A DNA stretch of 64,000 nt from Arthrobacter sp. YD4 (lineage in GTDB: Bacteria > Actinomycetota > Actinomycetes > Actinomycetales > Micrococcaceae), in contig NZ_JAUHHD010000004.1 in assembly GCF_030410515.1 (NCBI RefSeq), positions 124,001-188,000 on the forward strand, in the 5' to 3' direction. Positions within the stretch are counted from its first letter, which is position 1; every line of letters starts with the position of its first letter. Shown piece by piece: positions 16,257 to 24,956 of the stretch. The position numbers were made by a program, and so were the translations under genes. The notes beneath the pieces were generated by a model. The model did not search any database, was not told where the DNA came from, and saw nothing but the letters and a program-made list of their open reading frames with translations.

Positions 16257-17348
16257 TCAGCTGCCGGTGGTGATGGCGTCGCCGGTGATCCCGGCGGCCC
16301 GCCGCTCCGCCAGGCGCCGCTTCTGCGGTTCGATCGTGTAGCGCGGATCCCTGGCCGAGGCGAGCCCCGCCTCGAACACGCCGAAGCGGGTCAACGCCGA
16401 ACCTGCCAGCAACGCCAGTCCCGACGCCGCCGCCACGATCCGGTTCCGGCCTCCCAGCAGGGTGCCCAGTCCCCCGGCCAGGACAAGCCGTTCGCTCCAC
16501 GTCAGCATGGTGCCGGCCTTGCCCTTGTGCAGGGGCTCCGCGGCCACCGGGTCCATCCGGCGTTCCATGATCTTCATCGCCACCACGTCCCCGACCACGC
16601 CTAGAAGCGCGAGGTTCCGCGCGGGGCCGGCCTCACGGACCGGCGTCGTCACCATCGCGAGCCCGGCGGAGGCCAGGCTGGCGGAGCTGACGAACACGAA
16701 CGGCAGTTCCCCGTGCATCTCATTCCAGGTCGGCGTCGCGGTGTCGCCGAGGAGGACGGCCGTGTAGGCAGCCAGCGGGCCTGCGAAGACGGCGGCTTCG
16801 AGGCCTGCCGGGCCCTCGACGGCGCGCAGCACGCCCCGCAGGGGTCCCAGCGGCAGCCGTTCGCCGGTCAGCCGGTCCACCTCAGCCGCGGCGGCGACGC
16901 CGGCCCCGGCGCTGAAGGCGCTGAGGATCCAGGAGCCGACGCTCATCGGCGAGGTCACCTTGAAGGTGCGCAGCATGTGCAGGAAGCGCTCCGGGCGTCC
17001 GAGGTCCTTGACCAGGGCGGCGGCGCCAAGGCCGACGGCGCCAAGGGCACCGAGCCTGGCGTTCCGCCTCAGCAGCGGCCGTCCGCTCAGCTGGGCGCCG
17101 GCGGCCAGCAGGGCCGATCCGCCGGCAACGCCACCGAGGAACAGGTACGCAGCGACATCGTCGCCCCACGGCGCCGGCTTGACGACGGGGCGGCCGTAGT
17201 AGGAGGTGAACTCCGGCTCCGGCACCATCGGCATTTCGCGGGAGCCGTCACCGTTGTCCCTGCGCCGACCGGTTCCCCGCTTGCCCCCGTTGCGGCGGCG
17301 TCGGGCGGGTTCCGCGGGACGGAAGCTGTCGAATTCGGAAAGCGTCAC
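16257..17348 (-). CDS. nrfD: NrfD/PsrC-type membrane subunit of formate dehydrogenase
   Basis: A 363-residue polytopic protein of the NrfD family, the quinone-reactive membrane anchor of several molybdopterin oxidoreductases. After about 60 polar, very basic residues (an RRRRNGGKRGTGRRR stretch) come about eight hydrophobic segments, beginning AAYLFLGGVAGGSALLAAGA. KDLGRPERFLHMLRTFKVTS and SPMSVGSWIL are typical NrfD loop sequences. Its GTG overlaps the TGA of the Fe-S subunit gene. It replaces the cytochrome b subunit used by E. coli FDH-N, so electrons probably pass directly to menaquinone. Confidence 0.88.
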   Translation of the reverse strand: MTLSEFDSFRPAEPARRRRNGGKRGTGRRRDNGDGSREMPMVPEPEFTSYYGRPVVKPAPWGDDVAAYLFLGGVAGGSALLAAGAQLSGRPLLRRNARLGALGAVGLGAAALVKDLGRPERFLHMLRTFKVTSPMSVGSWILSAFSAGAGVAAAAEVDRLTGERLPLGPLRGVLRAVEGPAGLEAAVFAGPLAAYTAVLLGDTATPTWNEMHGELPFVFVSSASLASAGLAMVTTPVREAGPARNLALLGVVGDVVAMKIMERRMDPVAAEPLHKGKAGTMLTWSERLVLAGGLGTLLGGRNRIVAAASGLALLAGSALTRFGVFEAGLASARDPRYTIEPQKRRLAERRAAGITGDAITTGS

Positions 17349-18346
17349 TCGCGTCCTCCAAGGAATGCCACGGCGGCGGCCGCCGCCATGCCGGCCACCG
17401 CGACGGCGGCGCGCCGGTACATCTTCGGCAGGTCGGCCGTGGGAACCCGCGGGTCCGGCGGGAGGCCGTAGACCTCGGGTTCGTCAAGGAGCAGGAAGAC
17501 AGAGCCGGTGCCGCCCACGCCGTCGTTCTCGTTCGCGCCGTAGAGCCGCGCCTCGGTCATACCCTGGGCGTGAAGGGTGGCAACGCGCTCCTTGGCGGTC
17601 TGCACCATGTCGTCGTGGTCGCCGAACTTGATCGACGTCGTCGGGCAGGCCTTGGCGCAGGCAGGCGTCTCGTCGGCCACGAGCCGGTCGTAACACAGCG
17701 TGCACTTCTGGGCGACGCCCGCGTTGGGGACCTCGGGGTGCCCGGCATGCTGTTCCTCGCGGCTGGTGGCAACCTTGACGGTGCCGTTGCTGCGCCGTTC
17801 GATGACGCCGAAGGGGCAGCCCGCCACGCAGGTGCCGCAGCCGTTGCAGACGTCGTCCTGCACCACCACCGTGCCGAATTCGGTGCGGAACAGCGCCCCG
17901 GTGGGGCACACGTCCAGGCAGCCGGCGTGCGTGCAGTGCTTGCACACATCCGAGGACATCAGCCAGCGGAAGTCGGCGGTGTCCGGCGGGGTGGTGTCCG
18001 CGCCGGCGACGACCTCCCCGGGCTGGGGCGGCGGCCCGATGCGCGGCATGCCCAGGCTGACCAGCGCACGGCCGGATTCGCGCGCCTCGGCGATGCGGTC
18101 CTGGCCCTGCTCGATGAAGGCGACGTGCCGCCAGGTGCTGGCGCCGAGGGACCCGGTGTTGTCATAAGAGGAGCCCAGCAGTTCCAGGTTCCCGTCCTGC
18201 GGATTGTGGTTCCATTCCTTGCACGCCACCTCGCAGGCCTTGCAGCCGATGCAGATGGAGGTGTCTGTGAAGAATCCCTTGCGGGGATGGTTGTGTTCCC
18301 AGTGCGCGTCGATGGTGGGGTCGGTCGGTCCGGTCAGCTGGCCCAT
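17345..18346 (-). CDS. fdhB: Formate dehydrogenase iron-sulfur subunit
   Basis: A 333-residue electron-transfer subunit with four [4Fe-4S] Cys clusters: CIGCKACEVACKEW, CKHCTHAGCLDVCPTG, CNGCGTCVAGCPFG, and CTLCYDRLV with CAKACPT. The C-terminus has one hydrophobic helix (AAVAVAGMAAAAAVAFLGG), which would anchor it to the membrane as in FdnH. It passes electrons from the catalytic subunit to the NrfD protein. ATG 18346 is chosen because the conserved FTDTSICIGC begins soon after. The gene follows the catalytic subunit by 100 nt and overlaps the next gene by 4 nt. Confidence 0.93.
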   Translation of the reverse strand: MGQLTGPTDPTIDAHWEHNHPRKGFFTDTSICIGCKACEVACKEWNHNPQDGNLELLGSSYDNTGSLGASTWRHVAFIEQGQDRIAEARESGRALVSLGMPRIGPPPQPGEVVAGADTTPPDTADFRWLMSSDVCKHCTHAGCLDVCPTGALFRTEFGTVVVQDDVCNGCGTCVAGCPFGVIERRSNGTVKVATSREEQHAGHPEVPNAGVAQKCTLCYDRLVADETPACAKACPTTSIKFGDHDDMVQTAKERVATLHAQGMTEARLYGANENDGVGGTGSVFLLLDEPEVYGLPPDPRVPTADLPKMYRRAAVAVAGMAAAAAVAFLGGRE

Positions 18347-18446
18347 GCGGTCCTCCAACGTCGGGTCGGTGTCCGGGCGGCAGCGAGGTGCCACCGCCCG
18401 GACCGGGCAAGATCTGCTGCGTGCCGGGCAGCCGCCGATGAGCGGG

Positions 18447-21400
18447 TCACGGCGTCTGCCCGCCCGGGTGTTCACCCTCGGCGGCCGGGTGGGTCACCGT
18501 GCTGTTGCTGGTCTCCACGGTGAGCCCGGCGCGCTCCTGGTACTCGGCGACGAGCGCCAGCAGTTCCGGTCCCCGCGGCCTGCGCCCGGGGCGGATGTCG
18601 CAGGAGGCCACCTTCCCTTCCTGGATCTGGACGTTGGGATCGAGGGTCACGCCCAGCAGGTCGTTGGCGGCGTCGCCGCTGACGACGGCGCTGTTCCCGA
18701 CCCCCCAGTGGTAGGGCAGCCCGATCTGGTGCACGGTGTGGTCTCCAACTCTCAGCGGCGTCATCCGCTCCGTGACCAGCACCTTCGCCTCGATGGCCGA
18801 GCGCGCCGAGATGATGGTGGCCCACCCGTAGGGCTCCAGTCCGCGTTCGGCGGCGAGTTCGGGCGAGACCTCGCAGAACATCTCCGGCTGCAGCTCGGAC
18901 AGGTACGGCAGCCAGCGGCTCATGCCGCCCGCCGTGTGGTGCTCGGTGAGCCGGTACGTGGTGAACACAAACGGGTAGACATCAGCGCCAGGATCGCCTG
19001 CGCTGGGCGCGCTGAGGTTGTCCTTCCGCGGGTACTTCAGGCGTGACGGGCTCTGCTGCTGCGGGTAGAGGCCGTTGGCGACCGGTGATTCCTGGGCCTC
19101 GTAGTGGGTCGGGAGCGGCCCGTCCACGAGTCCCTTCGGCGCGAAGAGCCAGCCCTTGCCGTCGGACTGCATGATGAACGGATCGTCGCCGCTGAGCGCG
19201 GCCGGTCCGCCCACGGACGGGTCGGGTTTGGTCCCGGGCGCAAGGGTCGGCGGGAAGTCGGGGACGTCGTCGCCCACCCACTTGCCTTGTTCCTCGTCCC
19301 ACCAGACGTACTTCTTGCGTTCGCTCCACGGCTTGCCGTCGGGGTCGGCGGAGGCGCGGTTGTACAGGATCCGGCGGTTGGCCGGCCACGCCCAGCCCCA
19401 CTCCGGGGCCGCTGGTCCCTGCTCCTCGCCCGGCTTCCGGTTGGCGGCCTGGTTGATGCCGTCGGCGTACACACCCGTGTAGATCCAGCACCCCCCGGAC
19501 GTGGACCCGTCGGCGCGGAGCTCGGTGTAGGCGGAAAGGGGCTTCCCGGCATCCGGTCCGGTGAGGTGACGGCCGTTGATTTCGGCCAGCACCGACTCGG
19601 GATCCGGGTCGCCGTGCTCGTCCGTCGGGTAGTCCCACGTCAGGTCCAGCAGCGGACGGTCGCGTTCGTCCTGGGAGTCGGCGAGCTTCTCCCGGATCCG
19701 GTGACCGAGTTCGTAGAAGAACTGCAGTTCGCTCTGGCACTCCCCCGGCGGGGCCACCGCCTGGTGGCGCCACTGCAGCAGCCGCTGGGTCTGGGTAAAG
19801 GACCCTGCCTTCTCCACGTGGGTCGCCGCCGGCAGGAAGAAGACCTCCGTCTCGATGTCCTCGGTGCTCAGTTCCCCGGACTCGATCTCCGGGCCGTCCT
19901 TCCACCACGTCGCCGACTCGATCATGTTCAGGTCGCGGACCACCAGCCACTTCAGGTGGGACATGCCCAAGCGCTGCATCCGGCCGTGGGCCGAGCCGAC
20001 CGCCGGGTTCTGGCCGAGCAGGAAGTAGCCTTCCACCTCATCCCGAAGCATGCTCATCACGGTCTCGTAGGTACCGTGCGCACCGGTCAGGCGCGGCAGG
20101 TAGTCGTACGCCCAGTCGTTCTCCGCCGTCGCCGCGTCACCCCACCACGCCTTCAGCAGGCTGATGGTGTACGCGTCGGCGTCGGCCCAGAATCCCTTTT
20201 GATTCTTCGAGGCGTTTGCCTTGAGGTACTCCTCAAGGGTGTCGTGGCGGCCGGCACTGGGCATCGGCAGGTAGCCGGGCAGCAGGTTGAACAGCGTGGG
20301 AATGTCGGTGGAACCCTGGATGCTGGCGTGGCCGCGCAGGGCCATGATCCCGCCGCCCGGGCGCCCCACATTCCCTAGCAGCAACTGCAGGATGGCGGCG
20401 GCACGGATGAACTGGGCGCCCAGGGAGTGCTGGGTCCAGCCCACGGCGTAGGCGAAGCAGGTGGTTCGGTCGCGGCCGGAGTTCTCCGTGATCGTCTTCG
20501 CAAGGTAGGCGAAGTCCGCCTCGCTGATGCCGCACATGTCGCGCACCATGTCCGGGGTGTAGCGGGCGTAGTGCCGCTTCACAATCTGGAAAACGGTCCG
20601 CGGGTTCTGCAGCGTGTCGTCGCGGAGCACCTCGGCGTGTTCGAGGGGCGGGCCGCCGCTGCCGAGCGCGTCGCCGGCGGCACGGGCCCCGGCTTCGGCG
20701 CCGTGTTCCGGACCGCCGGGTTCGGTGATGGAACCGTCGTTGGCTTCGTCGTAGGCCCAGGACGAGTTGTCGTAAGCGCCCTTCTCCGGGTCGAAACCGG
20801 AGAACAGGCCGCCCAAGTCCTCGGCGTCGCGGTAATCCTCGTGGACCAGCGTGGCCGCGTTGGTGTACGCGCTCACGTACTCCTTGAACCACAGGTCATT
20901 GGCGATGACGTAGTTGATCAGGGCGCCAAGAAGCACGACGTCGGATCCGGCCCGGATCGGCAGGTGCTTGTCAGCGACCGCCGAAGTGCGGGTGAACCGG
21001 GGGTCGATGTGGATGACCTTGGCTCCGCGTGCCTTCGCCTCCGCCACCCACTGGAATCCGACCGGATGGCACTCGGCCATGTTGGATCCCTGAATGATGA
21101 TGCAGTCGGCGTTGGCCATGTCCTGCAGTGATTGCGTAGCACCACCGCGTCCAAACGAGGCTCCCAAACTGGGAACCGTGGCGGAGTGTCATATACGGGC
21201 TTGGTTCTCCGTCTGTACCGCTCCGGCGGCGGTGAAGAGCTTCTTGATCAGGTAGTTCTCTTCGTTGTCCAGGGTGGCGCCGCCGAGGGAGGCGATGCCC
21301 ATGGTCCGGCGCAACAGGCGCCCGTGGTCGTCGGTCTGCTGCCAGGTCCGGCGGCGGCTTTCGATGAAGCGGTCGGCGATCATGTCGACGGCGGTGGAGA

Positions 21401-21755
21401 GTTCCAGCCGCTGCCATTCCTTGGCGCGCGGGGCGCGGTAGAGGACCTTGGTCTGACGGCCGGGCGAGTTGACGAGCTGCTCGCTGGCGGAGCCCTTCGG
21501 GCAGAGCCGGCCGCGCGAGATGGGCGAATCCGGGTCACCCTCTATCTGGACGACGCGTTCGTCTTTCACATAGACGCGCTGGCCGCAGCCGACGGCGCAG
21601 TACGGGCAGACGCTTTGCACCACCTTATCGGCGGTGGCCGTCCGCGGGGCGATGCTTCGGGTCTTGGGCGAGGTCACGGAGGGACCCCGCCCGAGCAAAT
21701 CGCCGGTGCTGAGCTGCCGGATAACCGGCCATTCGAGAAAACTCCGCGGTGCCAT
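18447..21755 (-). CDS. fdhG: Formate dehydrogenase catalytic subunit, selenoprotein (Sec189)
   Basis: One 1102-residue molybdopterin/tungstopterin formate dehydrogenase interrupted by an in-frame TGA at 21189-21191. Reading it as selenocysteine gives NQARI-Sec-HSATV followed by SLGASFGRGGATQS, matching the active-site Sec context of FdnG. The [4Fe-4S] ligands are C50, C53, C57 and C85 (CPYCAVGCGQ and GRLCPKG). MAECHPVGFQWV and the C-terminal NDLLGVTLDPNVQIQEGKV are also FdnG-like. It oxidises formate to CO2. No twin-arginine signal is seen at the N-terminus, unlike periplasmic FDH-N. No good ribosome binding site precedes the ATG. It is probably the first gene of fdhG-fdhB-nrfD. Confidence 0.95.
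21159..21191 (-). promoter_or_regulatory. UGA codon and candidate SECIS hairpin
   Basis: The UGA (21191-21189) is followed after 11 nt by GGTTCCC, loop AGTTT, GGGAGCC (21177-21159), a 7-bp stem with one G-U pair. A hairpin this close after the UGA, with a G and U in its apical loop, is what bacterial SelB needs. CCAC and GTGG further out could extend the base of the stem. Confidence 0.75.
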
Positions 21756-21832
21756 CTTTGGAGCTTATCCCAGATCACATTTGGCGCAACAGGAACGCGC
21801 CGCGGGGGTGGCACCCGCCTTACCGGTTGCAG

Positions 21833-22774
21833 TCAGCCGAGTAGCCCTATCCCGAACTCAGAGACCACGGCCCGCAATTCCCCGAGGTAGCGCTTCGCCT
21901 GCTCGGTCAGCGGTATCGCGGCGTGACCGATCCAGCCGATCTCGATGCGTTCGTCAACGTCGAGCGGAATGGCGACGATCTCGGGGTCGAGTTCCCCGCT
22001 GATAATGCCCGTCGAGATCGTGTAGCCGTGGAGCCCGATCATGAGGTTGAAGATCGTGGCACGGTCGGAGACCCGGATCTCCTGCTTGCTGGACATGGTG
22101 GAGAGAATCTCTTCGGCGAAGTAAAAGGAGTTGTTCGCACCTTGATCGAATGTCAGCCGCGGCAAGCCGGCCAGATCGTCGAGGGTCGCGCGCTCCTTGG
22201 ACGCCAGCGGGTTGTTCCGTGCAACGAAAATGTGCGGATCTGCGTGGAAAAGTGGCGTGAACGCGAGCCCGGATTCCCGGAGCAGCTTGTCGATGACCTT
22301 GCGGTTGAAATCGTTTCGGTAAAGGATGCCTATCTCGCTACGGAGGGTGCGGACGTCCTCGATAATGTCCCAGGTGCGGGACTCACGGAGCGAGAACTCG
22401 TATTCGGCCACGTCAGTGGCCTTGACCATCCGGACGAAGGCGTCCACGGCGAAGGAGTAGTGCTGCGTTGACACCCCCAGCAGACGCCGCGTCGGCGGCC
22501 TGCCAAGGTAACGCTGCTCGAGGAGGGCGAATTGCTCCACGACCTGCCGCGCATACCCGAGGAACTCTGCCCCGTCCGCGGTGAGGGTGACCCCGCGGGC
22601 GGAGCGAACCAGGAGTGCGCGGCCCACCCGGGCCTCAAGGTCTTTCATCGACGCGGACATGGTCGGCTGGGCTACGTAGAGAAGATCGGCGGCCGCGGAG
22701 ATCGACCCTTCAGCTGCAACTTCGATGAAGTAGCGGAGCTGTTGCAGGGTCAGTCCGCTCGAAAGATGTGGCAT
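21833..22774 (-). CDS. LysR family regulator beside the mesX-mesD genes
   Basis: A 313-residue LysR-type activator/repressor. The winged HTH is at about residues 8-65 (QQLRYFIEVAAEGSISAAAD, then VAQPTMSASMKDLE), followed by a substrate-binding domain. It diverges from the methionine synthase genes across a 120-nt gap holding a TGCTAT-N8-ATAGCA repeat, the classic layout for regulation of the divergent operon, probably by a methionine-pathway signal. A TTG at 22780 could also be the start. It lies 77 nt upstream of fdhG on the same strand, so read-through into the formate dehydrogenase genes is possible. Confidence 0.88.
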   Translation of the reverse strand: MPHLSSGLTLQQLRYFIEVAAEGSISAAADLLYVAQPTMSASMKDLEARVGRALLVRSARGVTLTADGAEFLGYARQVVEQFALLEQRYLGRPPTRRLLGVSTQHYSFAVDAFVRMVKATDVAEYEFSLRESRTWDIIEDVRTLRSEIGILYRNDFNRKVIDKLLRESGLAFTPLFHADPHIFVARNNPLASKERATLDDLAGLPRLTFDQGANNSFYFAEEILSTMSSKQEIRVSDRATIFNLMIGLHGYTISTGIISGELDPEIVAIPLDVDERIEIGWIGHAAIPLTEQAKRYLGELRAVVSEFGIGLLG

Positions 22775-22781
22775 AGGCAAA

Positions 22782-22801
22782 TGCTATATCAGCGCATAGC
22801 A
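22782..22801. promoter_or_regulatory. Candidate LysR binding site
   Basis: TGCTAT and ATAGCA form a 6-bp inverted repeat with an 8-nt spacer and contain a T-N11-A core, the usual LysR box. It sits just upstream of the lysR start and about 95 nt before mesX. Confidence 0.5.
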
Positions 22802-22894
22802 AGGCACAGTTACTCGATAGCTGTCGGCAGGCTGCACCATTGACACATCTCTTCTGGACGGCCATCCCGGCCCATCACCACGGATTGGCAGCAC

Positions 22895-23887
22895 ATGGCA
22901 GACGACTTCACCTTCAGCATCCGCACCACACGCTTCGACGAGGACTACACCCCGTCGGAGGACTCCCGGATCACGACCAATTTCGCCAACCTGGCACGGG
23001 GCGAGCACCGCCGGGAAAACCTCCGCAACGCCCTCACCATGATGCGGCGCCGCTTCAACGATCTCGCAGACTGGGACAACCCTGACAGGGAGCGCTACGT
23101 GATCGACCTTGACATCGTCTCCGTGCAGATAGAGTTCACCGCCGATGGTAAGGATCGGCAGTTCCCCCTGTTCGAGGTTCTCGACATCTCGATCGTCGAC
23201 CGGCTGAACGGGGTCCGCCACCATGGGATCGTCGGGAACAACTTCTCTTCCTACGTCCGTGACTTCGACTTCAGCGTCGTGCTGCCGGCGGCAGCAGCGG
23301 AGTCCGGGAAGCCCACCATCCCCGAGGACTTCGGCGATCTTCACGGCAAACTGTTCCAGCAGTTCCTCGACTCCCCGGCATGCCGGGAACGCTTCCCGCA
23401 GCCGCCCGTGGTGTGCATCAGCGTCTCGACAAGCAGGACCTACCGGCGAACGGAGAACCGGCACCCGGTCCTGGGCGTCGAGTACCAGCAGGACGAGTTC
23501 TCACTGACCGACGCGTACTTCGCAAAGATGGGGCTTCAGGTCCGCTATTTCATGCCACGCGGCAGCGTTGCGCCGCTTGCCTTCTATTTCCGCGGCGATC
23601 TGCTCAACGACTACTCCAACCTGCAGCTCATCGGCACGATCAGCACCATGGAGACGTTCCAGAAGATCTACCGCCCGGAGGTCTACAACGCGAACTCCGC
23701 CGCCGCCGCCGTCTACCAGCCGAGCCTGGGCGAGCAGGATTACTCGCGGACCCAGATCGCCTACGACCGTGTCGAGCGCGGTCAGCTCGCGATCACGCAG
23801 GCGAAGTACACGGAAGAGCACTTCATCACGCCCCACAAGGATCTACTGGACCAGTGGACCGCCAACTACCCCGCTCTCGTCAACTGA
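22895..23887 (+). CDS. mesX: MesX, DUF1852 partner of core methionine synthase
   Basis: A 330-residue protein that I recognise as DUF1852: it opens FTFSIRTTRFDEDYTPS, and continues RITTNFANLARGEHRR, VGNNFSSYVRDFDFSVVL, FGDLHGKLFQQFL, HPVLGVEYQQDEFSLT and STMETFQKIYRPEVYNANS. Genetic work on the family showed DUF1852 is needed for MesD methionine synthase activity, which also requires oxygen; its chemistry is not established. There is no signal peptide or obvious cofactor motif. It is directly followed (20 nt) by mesD and then a flavin reductase, so it probably works with them in the cytoplasm, perhaps making or handing over the methyl group. Confidence 0.88.
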   Translation: MADDFTFSIRTTRFDEDYTPSEDSRITTNFANLARGEHRRENLRNALTMMRRRFNDLADWDNPDRERYVIDLDIVSVQIEFTADGKDRQFPLFEVLDISIVDRLNGVRHHGIVGNNFSSYVRDFDFSVVLPAAAAESGKPTIPEDFGDLHGKLFQQFLDSPACRERFPQPPVVCISVSTSRTYRRTENRHPVLGVEYQQDEFSLTDAYFAKMGLQVRYFMPRGSVAPLAFYFRGDLLNDYSNLQLIGTISTMETFQKIYRPEVYNANSAAAAVYQPSLGEQDYSRTQIAYDRVERGQLAITQAKYTEEHFITPHKDLLDQWTANYPALVN

Positions 23888-23907
23888 CACACGGAGAATC
23901 CTCACTC

Positions 23908-24954
23908 ATGAACACACTTTTGCCCACCACCGTCGTCGGAAGCCTGCCGAAGCCATCGTGGCTCGCCCAGCCGGAGACTCTTTGGTCCCCGTGGAAGCTG
24001 GAGGGAGATGCACTGCTCGAGGGCAAGGAGGATGCGCTGCGCATCGCAATCCACGAGCAGACCCGACGCGGCATCGACATCGTCGGTGACGGCGAGCAGA
24101 CCCGCCAGCACTTCGTCACGACCTTCATCGAGAATCTCAGCGGGGTCGACTTTGAACAGCGCAAAACCGTGCGCATCCGCGACCGCTACGACGCGAGCGT
24201 GCCGACCGTCGTCGGACCGGTGCGCCGCGAACGGCCCGTCTTCGTCGACGACGCAAGGTTCCTCCGCGCAACCACCGACCGCCCGATCAAGTGGACTCTT
24301 CCCGGTCCGATGACGATGGTGGACACGCTCTACGATGACCACTACAAGAGCCGCGAGAAGCTGGCCTGGGAGTTCGCCACGATCCTGAACCAGGAGGCGA
24401 AAGAGCTGGAAGCGGCCGGCGTGGACATCATCCAGTTCGACGAGCCCGCGTTCAATGTTTTCCTCGACGAGGTTAAGGACTGGGGCGTGGCCGCCCTGGA
24501 GAGAGCGGCAGAGGGACTGCGCGCGGAGACCGCCGTGCATATCTGCTACGGCTACGGGATCAAGGCCAATAACGACTGGAAGGCGACCCTCGGCGCGCAG
24601 TGGCGGCAGTACGAGGAGACCTTCCCGCTGTTGCAGGCCTCCAGCATCGACATCATCTCGCTGGAATGCCAGAACTCCCACGTGCCCATGGACCTCATCG
24701 AACTCCTCCGCGGCAAGAAAGTCATGCTCGGGGCCATCGACGTCGCAAGCGAGACCGTCGAGACCCCGGAGGAGGTCGCCGACACGCTCCGCCGGGCCCT
24801 CCAGTTCGTGGATGCGGACAAGCTGATCCCCAGCTCCAACTGCGGCATGGCACCGTTTCCCCGGGATGTGGCACTGGCGAAGCTGAGTGCCCTGAGTGCA
24901 GGGACGAGCATCGTTCGCGAGGAGCTCGCCCGCTCCGCTCCCGGGGCGTCGTAA
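23908..24954 (+). CDS. mesD: MesD core methionine synthase (folate-independent)
   Basis: A 348-residue protein with only the catalytic C-terminal half of MetE. It starts LPTTVVGSLPKPSWL, and the zinc/homocysteine ligands are conserved: H211 and C213 in VHICYGYG, E253 in SLECQNSH and C312 in SNCGMAPF. KWTLPGPMTMVDTLYDDHY and QFDEPAFNVF are further MetE features. Full MetE is about 750 residues, so the folate-binding N-terminal domain is missing. The MesD family makes methionine from homocysteine without 5-methyltetrahydrofolate or cobalamin and depends on DUF1852, encoded immediately upstream here. ACGGAGA lies 5' of the ATG. No stand-alone MetE or MetH is in the window. Confidence 0.88.
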   Translation: MNTLLPTTVVGSLPKPSWLAQPETLWSPWKLEGDALLEGKEDALRIAIHEQTRRGIDIVGDGEQTRQHFVTTFIENLSGVDFEQRKTVRIRDRYDASVPTVVGPVRRERPVFVDDARFLRATTDRPIKWTLPGPMTMVDTLYDDHYKSREKLAWEFATILNQEAKELEAAGVDIIQFDEPAFNVFLDEVKDWGVAALERAAEGLRAETAVHICYGYGIKANNDWKATLGAQWRQYEETFPLLQASSIDIISLECQNSHVPMDLIELLRGKKVMLGAIDVASETVETPEEVADTLRRALQFVDADKLIPSSNCGMAPFPRDVALAKLSALSAGTSIVREELARSAPGAS

Positions 24955-24956
24955 CC

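Noticed and set aside
21165..21191. fdhG as a pseudogene or two genes split by a stop codon
   Set aside because: The stop is TGA at the exact Sec position of FdnG, the frame is unbroken on both sides, and the Sec machinery and a SECIS-like hairpin are adjacent.
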